Origin: Pseudomonas sediminis
GTDB lineage: Bacteria; Pseudomonadota; Gammaproteobacteria; Pseudomonadales; Pseudomonadaceae
Direction: 5' to 3'
Length of the DNA stretch: 64,000 nt
Assembly (NCBI RefSeq): GCF_039555755.1
Contig: NZ_CP154631.1
Span: 4,030,001 to 4,094,000 of the forward strand
Positions 10,157 to 16,732 of this stretch are shown piece by piece. A program made the translations under genes and the position numbers. How positions within the stretch are numbered: the first letter of the stretch is position 1; every line of letters starts with the position of its first letter. The notes under the pieces are model-generated. The model saw nothing but the letters and a program-made list of their open reading frames with translations. It did no database searches and was not told where the DNA came from.

Positions 10157-10188
10157 GACCGGAAAATGCCGTACGGTAGTTTCCGGTC
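10157..10188. repeat. 32-bp near-perfect palindrome
   Basis: GACCGGAAA at 10157-10165 and TTTCCGGTC at 10180-10188 enclose a second palindromic core centred on CCGTACGG. It is 43 bp after the ATPase stop and about 100 bp before the anti-phage module. No T run follows on the plus strand, so a protein-binding site or recombination site is as likely as a terminator. A short CGAC/GTCG dyad follows at 10189-10202. Confidence 0.6.
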
Positions 10189-10287
10189 CGACCTATCTGT
10201 CGCAACACATAGTGACGAGGTGACGTTCGATGGACTGTTGCCGCTGCGGGTAGGAGACTGGTCGTCGTTAACCCATGAGGACTCTCC

Positions 10288-12015
10288 GTGGCCCGCATTC
10301 GCAGACTGATTATCAGCAACTTCCGATCTATCCAGGCGCTCGACTGGGTGCCGGCCCCAGGAATTAACTGCCTCATAGGTCCTGGCGATAGTGGAAAGTC
10401 CAGCATTCTAGATGCGATTGACCTTTGCGTCGGTGCCCGCCGGGGCGGCACGTTCGGCGACATGGACTTCTTCGCTCTGAACGTCGAAACACCCATCACC
10501 ATCAGTGTGACGCTTGGCGATTTGCCGGTATCGCTGATGGATATCGATGTTTACGGCGAGTTCTTGCGTGGATTCAATCCAGGAACGGGAGAAGTCGAAG
10601 ACGAACCGCGAGCGGGGCTGGAGACCGTTATCACCTTGCTCCTGCAAGTTGGTGCCGATTTGGAACCTACCTGGACACTTTTTTCTGAGCGTGCGGAGCA
10701 GCAGCAACTCGAACGCACTCTTCCCTGGAAGGAACGAGCGGCACTAGCACCCGCCCGTATCGGCAGCTTTGCGAGTTCGAACTTGTCGTGGAGTCGTGGC
10801 TCAGTGCTCAATCGACTTACCGATGAGCGCGCCGAGCTTGGTGCTGAACTGGCGCGCGCCGCTAGGCAAGCAAGAGCGAACTTTGGCAATCAAGCAGCCG
10901 AACATCTGACCCAGACGCTTGAGGTCGTGCAACGCACAGCACAGCATCTTGGCGTTTCGGTCGGGGCTATGCCTCAGGCGCTCCTTGACGCACATTCTGT
11001 GTCGATTGGCGAGGGGGCGATCGCGCTGCACAGTGAAACAGGTATTCCGCTGCGCTCCCTTGGCACGGGCTCGTCACGCTTGCTAGTGGCAGGGCTTCAA
11101 AGGGCTGCGGCCAGCGCCGCGCCAATTGCCCTGGTTGATGAGGTGGAATACGGGCTTGAACCTCATCGGCTCATGCGATTCCTGGACTCGCTGGGTGCAA
11201 AGGACGCTGCCGCTCCGTTGCAAGTGTTCATGACGACGCACTCGCCGGTCGCGCTGCGCGAGCTGTCCGGCAGCCAGTTATTCGTTGTTCGGTCAGCACC
11301 TCAGCGCCACAGTGTTATGCCAGCTGGGGAAGCCAACGAGGTACAAAGTACCCTTCGGAAGGACCCCGAAGCATTCCTCGCCAAATCCATCATCGTTTGC
11401 GAGGGGGCCAGCGAGGTTGGCTTCGCGCGTGGCCTTGACCAATGGTGGGTCAGTCTTGGCGCTACCTCATTCCTGGCCCATGGCGGCGCGTATGTGGACG
11501 CCGGCGGGGGAAGCCCCGATAACAGTCTTATCCGGGGAACAGCACTTCTGAACTTGGGTTACCGCGTGATGGTTTTTGTAGATGCCGACAAGCCTTCGAC
11601 CGCGGGGCTCGCTGAAGCATTCTTGGCCGCCGGCGGGCAAATTCTTACATGGCGACCAGGCCTCACGTTGGAGGACGAGATCTTCCGCCATCTCAGAGAG
11701 CAAGCACTCGATGCACTTCTGGCGAAAGCCGAAACAATAGTGGGTGCAGAGCTGATGAACGCACACATTCAGACGAAGTCCCAAGGCCGCGTGACGCTGA
11801 ACGATATCCGAGCCAAGCGACTCGTGGATGGGTACTCACCTGAGAGACGAGAGCTGCTGGGAACCGCATCCCGTATCCGCAACAGCGGCTGGTTCAAGTC
11901 GCTGACAACCTATCAGGAGGTTGCAAGGGACATCGTCGGTCCGTCTTTACAGAACGCCGAACCGGGCTTCATGGCAGTCACGAATCAGCTCTGGACGTTT
12001 ACAAGTGCCCCCTGA
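10288..12015 (+). CDS. gajA: OLD-family ATPase/TOPRIM nuclease, Gabija GajA-like
   Basis: A 575-residue protein with an ABC-type ATPase domain followed by a TOPRIM nuclease domain. Walker A is GPGDSGKSS near residue 31. The signature-like region is RSLGTGSSRLLVAG, Walker B is LVDEVEYGLEP and the H loop is FMTTHSPVAL. The TOPRIM domain shows the conserved Glu in IIVCEGASEVGF and a DxD in VMVFVDADKPS. Start is GTG 10288 after a GAGGA site. Length, domain order and the overlapping UvrD-like helicase downstream match the Gabija anti-phage system (GajA about 580 residues, cutting DNA when nucleotide is depleted). An orphan class 2 OLD nuclease is the alternative. Confidence 0.82.
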   Translation: MARIRRLIISNFRSIQALDWVPAPGINCLIGPGDSGKSSILDAIDLCVGARRGGTFGDMDFFALNVETPITISVTLGDLPVSLMDIDVYGEFLRGFNPGTGEVEDEPRAGLETVITLLLQVGADLEPTWTLFSERAEQQQLERTLPWKERAALAPARIGSFASSNLSWSRGSVLNRLTDERAELGAELARAARQARANFGNQAAEHLTQTLEVVQRTAQHLGVSVGAMPQALLDAHSVSIGEGAIALHSETGIPLRSLGTGSSRLLVAGLQRAAASAAPIALVDEVEYGLEPHRLMRFLDSLGAKDAAAPLQVFMTTHSPVALRELSGSQLFVVRSAPQRHSVMPAGEANEVQSTLRKDPEAFLAKSIIVCEGASEVGFARGLDQWWVSLGATSFLAHGGAYVDAGGGSPDNSLIRGTALLNLGYRVMVFVDADKPSTAGLAEAFLAAGGQILTWRPGLTLEDEIFRHLREQALDALLAKAETIVGAELMNAHIQTKSQGRVTLNDIRAKRLVDGYSPERRELLGTASRIRNSGWFKSLTTYQEVARDIVGPSLQNAEPGFMAVTNQLWTFTSAP

Positions 12016-13433
12016 GATTGATCTTTTCGCTATCGAGCGTGGCTCCATAACGGCCCCCGCAGGTTGTGGAAAAACGCAATTGATTGCCGAGACGCTCATC
12101 GCGCATACGCAGAGCAAACCCATCCTCGTCTTGACACATACGAACGCCGGCGTTGCGGCCTTACGGGCGCGCCTGAGACGAGCCGGTGTTCCTAACTCCG
12201 CATATCGAGTCTCCACCATTGACGGATTCTCGATGCGCCTGATCGCTAAGTTCCCAGCGCGAAGCGGCCATAACCCGCAGATCCTACAGCTGCATCAACC
12301 CAATACTGACTACCCGGCAATTCGGGAGGCCGCCATGCAGTTGTTGCAGGCCGGTCACCTCGCTCAGCCCCTTCGCGCCACCTATGCACGGTTGCTTGTC
12401 GACGAGTACCAAGACTGCAACGTCGTCCAGCACGCCATCGTGTCTGGTTTGGCCCAGGTGCTTCCGACCTGCGTGCTCGGTGACCCGATGCAAGCCATAT
12501 TCAGCTTCCGTGGCAATCGACTGGTGCATTGGGCGAATGAGGTGCAACCCCTGTTTCCCGCAGCGGGAGAGTTGAGGATACCGTGGCGCTGGCGGCTGGC
12601 TGGAGCTGAGAACCTCGGGCAGTGGCTGCTCGCCATAAGGCAACAACTTCAAGCTGGTCAGCCGGTGGATCTGCGCACGGCTCCAGCAGAAGTGCGTTGG
12701 GTGCAGCTAAACGCCGGAACCGAAGTTCAGCAGCGACTGGTGGCCGCGAGAACCGAAGCTCCCAACGCTCAGGGTAGCGTCCTCATCATCGGGGACTCCA
12801 TCAACGTGCAAGGTCGCCATCAGCTCACGAGCCAGACACCCGGTGCCATGGCCGTAGAAGCCGTCGACCTGAGAGATCTCGTCAACTTCGCCAGGAACTT
12901 TGACTTGCAGGGTGCCAATGCTCTGGCACAACTTGTGGAGTTTGCTTCCAGCGTAATGACGGGGGGTAGGTGCAGCAAACCTGCGAACGCGCGTGGAGTC
13001 GCTGCGTGCAGGAAGGGCCCGAACGCCTCCGACCGCGGCCGAGGCTGCGGCGATCGATTTCGTAGCAGCGCCAACATTGGGGCAAGCGCTCCGTGTGATC
13101 GATACGCTCGCTGAGCAGCACGGGGCACGTGTATACCGACCGGAGGCTCTGTACTGCTGCCGGTCTGCAATGCAAGCGGTGGTGGGAGGTGCTACCGACT
13201 TTCTGAGTGCAGCCATTCAAGCGCGAGAGCGCAATAGACACCTTGCCCGACCGATCGCAAGACGCTCTGTAGGCAGCACATTACTTCTCAAGGGGCTGGA
13301 GGCGGATGTCTCGGTTGTTCTGCATCCTGAGCTTATGACCCCCCAGAATCTATACGTCGCACTGACGAGGGGCGCAAGGCATGTCGTGGTGTGTTCACCA
13401 ACCCCCATCCTTACGCCCGTGGTAAACGGCTGA
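12005..13433 (+). pseudogene. gajB: UvrD-like helicase, Gabija GajB-like, frameshifted
   Basis: Superfamily 1 helicase split over two frames. The first frame (from GTG 12005, overlapping the nuclease stop by 11 bp) holds motif I APAGCGKTQLI, Ia LTHTNAGV, II LLVDEYQDCN, III GDPMQAIFSFRGN and IV WRWRL. The second frame (to 13433) holds motif V LLLKGLEAD and motif VI NLYVALTRGAR. Deleting one G from the G6 run at 12961-12966 restores an uninterrupted reading through MTGVGAANLRTRVESLR, giving about 475 residues, close to GajB. As written, the protein ends at 13114 without motifs V and VI. It may be a real mutation, a phase-variable tract or a sequencing error. Confidence 0.8.
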
Positions 13434-13455
13434 TCCTTTTGTAGCGCTTACGGGC

Positions 13456-13486
13456 TTGACCTTGCCATCGTGTCAAGGTCGATGCT
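13456..13486 (+). promoter_or_regulatory. CueR/MerR-type operator-promoter for copZ
   Basis: A -35 TTGACC at 13456-13461 and a -10 candidate GATGCT at 13481-13486 are separated by an over-long 19-bp spacer. Within it is the dyad ACCTTG-N9-CAAGGT (13459-13479). This is the arrangement used by CueR-type MerR activators, which sense cytoplasmic Cu(I). No cueR gene is seen in the window, so a host regulator would have to act here. Confidence 0.72.
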
Positions 13487-13530
13487 GTCCGTGCGGTAAC
13501 TTGAGCCGCGGACGAAATGAGGTGAAAGAC

Positions 13531-13731
13531 ATGTTTAGTCTGAGTGTTGCGGGGATGGGCTGTGGCAGTTGCGTGAGCAAAATCACGAAGGCCATTCAAG
13601 CTCTGGATCAGGATGCACGAGTAGAAGTGGATCGAGCGGCCGGCAAGGTCACCGTTGAGAGCACAGAAAGTGCCGAATCGATCCGCGAACTCATCCAGGA
13701 GCTTGGCTATTCGGCCCAGGTCAGCGCTTGA
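13531..13731 (+). CDS. copZ: Copper chaperone CopZ (HMA domain)
   Basis: A 66-residue single-domain heavy-metal-associated protein that carries Cu(I) in the cytoplasm to the P-type ATPase or to a CueR-type regulator. The metal site is GMGCGSC near residues 9-15, with the usual beta-alpha-beta-beta-alpha-beta pattern. ATG 13531 follows a GAGGTG site; an upstream in-frame start adds 25 unlikely residues and would include the -10 region of the promoter. It stands alone behind a MerR-type promoter and is convergent with the MNIO operon. The ATPase it would serve is now separated from it by the 3-kb anti-phage module. Confidence 0.9.
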   Translation: MFSLSVAGMGCGSCVSKITKAIQALDQDARVEVDRAAGKVTVESTESAESIRELIQELGYSAQVSA

Positions 13732-13750
13732 GCGCTGACCTGCTATCCCA

Positions 13751-14065
13751 CTAAATCTCCAGTTCTGAGAGCTCTTTTAGCCCTGGGATACTGGTGACCT
13801 CGTTGGTCATACCTTCTGAACCATCTCGGCCGCGAAGCCAGTTTGAGTGATCGCCTGGCTCGCGCATTTCCAGCGTGTCATAGGAGTACCGCTTGCGCTT
13901 GAACAGGCTTTTCAATGCAGCGAACTCGTGGCTTTTTTCGTCTTCTATGCCGACGACTTCTCCTGCAAGCCGCTCCCAGTGACCAACGCCGTCGGCCAGC
14001 ATTGCCTGATAGGTCTCCGGGTCAAGCAAGGCTTGCTGTTTGAAATGCATGATGCGGTGAGTCAT
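13751..14065 (-). CDS. Hypothetical protein, last gene of the MNIO operon
   Basis: A 104-residue soluble protein that I do not recognise. It starts MTHRIMHFKQQALL, contains KSHEFAALKSLFKRKRYSYDTLEM and has no signal peptide, membrane segment or cysteine. An upstream TTG start at 14086 would add seven residues. It is the last gene of the minus-strand operon, 50 bp after the DUF2063 gene, so it may take part in maturing or handling the modified peptide. It could also be an unrelated passenger. No function is assigned. Confidence 0.6.
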   Translation of the reverse strand: MTHRIMHFKQQALLDPETYQAMLADGVGHWERLAGEVVGIEDEKSHEFAALKSLFKRKRYSYDTLEMREPGDHSNWLRGRDGSEGMTNEVTSIPGLKELSELEI

Positions 14066-14115
14066 AGAAGCGCTCGGAGTGGCCAAAGAGAGAGCGCTAG
14101 CCTAAAGGTTCCGGG

Positions 14116-14910
14116 TCATTCGTGTAATAGCTGGCCGCGCTTTAGCAAACCGTCGTTGACCCACAACTTCAACCAGGTCGCGGCTTGCAAGGGAGCTTGC
14201 TCGCCATGCGTGGCGCTCAACGACTCGCAGAGTTCAGCGAACGATCCGCCCTCGATGAGAAACTGCAATGCCGAAGCCTCCGCTGGCTCCAGGCTCCGGT
14301 ACTGGCAGACGAGTTCATGACGCCAAACAAGACAGGCTAGGTTCGTTGGCAGGCGGGTAATATCAGGCAGCAAGCTGCCGGACTTGGCGGCTTTCCACAA
14401 CTCCAGCGTGTTGTACTGCAGCTGCAACCACCGAGCAGATGCAGTCAGGGAAACCCTGAGTGAAATCCAGTCTTCAGCCGAAAAATCACTCATGGTCTCC
14501 AGCGAAAGCGCTTCGACATCCTGAGCGTCGAAGGCCAGTGTAAAGGCCCATTCCAGTTCCGCGAGTTCGCGCATCGGCGATAGTTGGGGTTCTTCGACGT
14601 AGCTGCTAATGAACTCGGGCAGCTTCTCGCCCAGCCAGCGAATGCTGAAATGTCGTGGTGGCCAGGCGGCCAAGTAGGCCAGTGCGAGCTGCTCGAATGA
14701 TTCGTTGCCGATCCAGTGAAGCAGGGCAGGGAAGTCTTCTCGCAAGACCGCAAGCAGGCGCGAACGGTAAGCGTTGTGGTAGATCTGCAGGCCTTCGAGA
14801 GCACTCAGCGCTGTGCTACCTCGGATCTGCTCCAAAAGCTCGTTGGAGGGCAGGGCACTGTCACCTGTCAGGTAAGTTTCAAATGCAGTCTGTAGGGCGA
14901 TCAGGCTCAA
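14116..14910 (-). CDS. bufC: DUF2063 partner protein of the MNIO enzyme (BufC-like)
   Basis: A 264-residue protein of the DUF2063 (putative DNA-binding domain) family. Members are the usual partners of DUF692 enzymes, as in MbnC of methanobactin loci and BufC of bufferin loci. The N-terminal part shows the family pattern LQIYHNAYRSRLLAVLREDFPALLHWIG and WPPRHFSIRWLGEKLP. It presumably binds the precursor leader and presents it to the oxygenase. Its ATG overlaps the stop of the DUF692 gene by 4 bp, which implies tight coupling and a stoichiometric complex. It is cytoplasmic, with no signal. The assignment rests on family pattern plus operon order. Confidence 0.85.
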   Translation of the reverse strand: MSLIALQTAFETYLTGDSALPSNELLEQIRGSTALSALEGLQIYHNAYRSRLLAVLREDFPALLHWIGNESFEQLALAYLAAWPPRHFSIRWLGEKLPEFISSYVEEPQLSPMRELAELEWAFTLAFDAQDVEALSLETMSDFSAEDWISLRVSLTASARWLQLQYNTLELWKAAKSGSLLPDITRLPTNLACLVWRHELVCQYRSLEPAEASALQFLIEGGSFAELCESLSATHGEQAPLQAATWLKLWVNDGLLKRGQLLHE

Positions 14911-15743
14911 GGGGTGGCCCCCGATATCACAGATTTGGCGATAGCACGGGCATGTGCTAATTCGGACAACAGCTCTTCCAGCGGCGGAAACTGGTCATCC
15001 CGCTCGATCAAGGTCGATGTCGGGCCCAAGTAGCTCAAAGTCTTGCTGTAGAGAGACCAAACCGGATCAGCGATGGGCTGGTCATGGGTGTCGATGAGGT
15101 ACTGCCCGTAATCGCTGTGCCCGGCCAGGTGAATTTGCCGAATCCGCTCGTGCGGCAATTCCATGATGAACTGCCAAGGGTCGAAACCCTGGTTGCGCGA
15201 ACTGACGTAGACGTTGTTCACGTCGAGAAGCAGCTCGCACCCGGTCAGGTAACTGAGCTCCGAGAGGAACTGAGACTCGCTCATGCTGGATGTTGTCCAC
15301 TGCACGTAGGAGGAAACGTTCTCCAGCACGATGGGACGTTCCAAAACATCCTGCACCAAGCGCACCCGGGCCGCGACATGCAGCAGGCTCTCCTGGGTAA
15401 ACGGCAGCGGTAGCAGATCGTGAAGTTGATGGGCGTTGCCTCGACTCCAGCACAGGTGATCAGACACCCACTGAGGCTGCACCCGATCCGCCAGCTGCTT
15501 GAGCTGTCGTAGGTAGTCTATGTCCAAGGCATGTGAGCCGCCAATCGAAAGAGATACTCCGTGCATCACCAGGGGGTAGTGCTCGCCGATCGCATCAAGG
15601 AAGTAGAGAGCCTTGCCGCCCTCCACCAGGTAATTCTCGGAAATGATCTCGAACCAGTCGACCGCAGGCCGTTCCTCCAGGATCTGCCGGTAATACTCGT
15701 TACGAAGGCCAAGACCGAAACCCAGAGTTTTGCGCTTACTCAT
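14907..15743 (-). CDS. bufB: DUF692 multinuclear iron oxygenase (MNIO), BufB-like
   Basis: A 278-residue TIM-barrel enzyme of the DUF692/UPF0276 family. These enzymes use two or three iron ions to modify cysteines in ribosomal peptides, as MbnB and BufB do. Typical motifs are GLGLRNEYYRQI, WFEIISENYLVEGG, VMHGVSLSIGG, VSDHLCWS, LENVSSY, ELLLDVNNVYVSSRN and IHLAGH; they supply the His, Asp, Glu and Asn metal ligands. ATG 15743 is preferred because GGAG lies six bases before it; an in-frame GTG at 15773 would add ten residues. It lies between the Cys-rich precursor and the DUF2063 partner, so the three form a complete RiPP pathway. Confidence 0.9.
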   Translation of the reverse strand: MSKRKTLGFGLGLRNEYYRQILEERPAVDWFEIISENYLVEGGKALYFLDAIGEHYPLVMHGVSLSIGGSHALDIDYLRQLKQLADRVQPQWVSDHLCWSRGNAHQLHDLLPLPFTQESLLHVAARVRLVQDVLERPIVLENVSSYVQWTTSSMSESQFLSELSYLTGCELLLDVNNVYVSSRNQGFDPWQFIMELPHERIRQIHLAGHSDYGQYLIDTHDQPIADPVWSLYSKTLSYLGPTSTLIERDDQFPPLEELLSELAHARAIAKSVISGATP

Positions 15744-15787
15744 TCGAGACTCCAGCAGGGGAGTGGCATGCACTCCCCTGAACCGCC

Positions 15788-16048
15788 TTATTCGCTGGTT
15801 TTGCCACCGGCTTCGTCACATTTGGTCTGGGTCATCAACTTGAACCCTTGGCCTTTGCATTCGCCTTGGCCTTTGCAGTCGTTTTTCGCGGTCATGCAGT
15901 CGTTCTGCCCTTTGCAACCATTGATCCCGAAGCACTTCACTTCTGCTGCTTTGGTTTCCTGAGCAGCCTGGACGGGCAGGGTGGAGAACAGGCTGGCGGC
16001 CACCAGAGCCAAGGCTGCACCGGTAGCTACGTTGGATTTGTTCGACAT
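15788..16048 (-). CDS. bufA2: Bufferin-type copper-binding RiPP precursor (BufA2-like)
   Basis: An 86-residue precursor with a long signal peptide (about 1-29, ending PVQA). The Cys-rich mature part has six cysteines at 39, 45, 51, 58, 64 and 77 in repeating contexts: KCFGINGCKG, NDCMTA, NDCKGQ, GECKGQG and TKCDEAGG. This matches BufA2-type periplasmic metallophores, whose cysteines are converted by a DUF692 enzyme to heterocycles that bind copper. It heads a minus-strand operon with bufB and bufC and shares a 283-bp divergent promoter region with the gene at 16332. A CopR-like box at 16213 lies in that region. The chemical modification is inferred from the family, not visible in the DNA. Confidence 0.85.
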   Translation of the reverse strand: MSNKSNVATGAALALVAASLFSTLPVQAAQETKAAEVKCFGINGCKGQNDCMTAKNDCKGQGECKGQGFKLMTQTKCDEAGGKTSE

Positions 16049-16212
16049 AGTGGCTATCTCTCTTGATTGTTTGATGGTCGCGATCCGTCGGTGCGAATGA
16101 ACGAGTTAGCTCAGGCATTGCTACCGATCAGGCCCATGGAATCCGCAAGGCTGCGCGGGCAGGAAGACAGTACCGAGCCTTCAGGAGGGCCTACAAGAAA
16201 GAAATAGCAAAC

Positions 16213-16266
16213 TGACAGAACTGTAATGTTCGGATCAGGTTGCTGACAGGGCGTCGTGGTTAACGT
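16213..16266 (+). promoter_or_regulatory. CopR-like box and promoter in the bufA2/16332 divergent region
   Basis: TGACAGAACTGTAAT at 16213-16227 is the closest of the boxes to the published CopR palindrome. TCA follows at +8, TGACAGG at +17 and TAACGT at 16261-16266. The polarity and spacing point to the gene at 16332; the box also lies 165 bp upstream of bufA2 on the other strand and might serve both. Confidence 0.78.
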
Positions 16267-16331
16267 AGCAGCGAGCTTAACGCTCGTCCCCACTAGTTAC
16301 AGGGGCTTCTAAACTTCTGAGGATTAACGAA

Positions 16332-16538
16332 ATGAAATCGATCAAAACCCTGTTTGTAGTTGCTGCCCTGAGTGTTTCCAGCCTGGCGATGGCCGAAGGC
16401 GGTGCTGATCGCACGTTTGCACGCATGGAGCAGGCACGCCAGACGTCTCTGGAGGCCTACCGGGTGGCCCAGCAGCAGAAAGTTGAGGCTCCTGTAGCCA
16501 GCAGTCCAACCGAGCAAGCAGAGCACACCAACTGCTGA
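16332..16538 (+). CDS. PtrA-like small exported protein
   Basis: A 68-residue exported peptide. A signal peptide (about 1-21, ending LAMA) is followed by EGGADRTFARMEQARQTSLE, the conserved N-terminus of the copper-induced PtrA family. The tail ends in HTNC, with a single Cys. PtrA is known in P. aeruginosa as a copper-inducible protein reported to affect the type III regulator ExsA, although its periplasmic signal suggests a copper-related role. It lies directly behind the best CopR-like promoter of the window and upstream of copA. Paralogous N-termini occur at 5653 and 22877. Confidence 0.78.
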   Translation: MKSIKTLFVVAALSVSSLAMAEGGADRTFARMEQARQTSLEAYRVAQQQKVEAPVASSPTEQAEHTNC

Positions 16539-16549
16539 AGTCATCTACC

Positions 16550-16564
16550 TTACAGAAATGTAAT
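16550..16564 (+). promoter_or_regulatory. CopR-like box upstream of copA
   Basis: TTACAGAAATGTAAT, a 15-bp dyad, lies 168 bp before copA and 11 bp after the small gene at 16332. The conserved TCA and TGACAG at fixed spacing are not seen here, so the promoter behind it is weaker or arranged differently. Confidence 0.72.
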
Positions 16565-16732
16565 CACCCGGATGGTTGAAATATGGCAGTTTCATACTGC
16601 TCATCGTCGGTAAGGCATTGTGCAATGCACCGACGTGGAAAGTTGAGGGGCAAATCCCCGACATTGAAGCAGCCATGAACCCGAGACCGGGCACGCCATC
16701 ACCGGCTCATTTGACGGATTGGACAAAACGGC

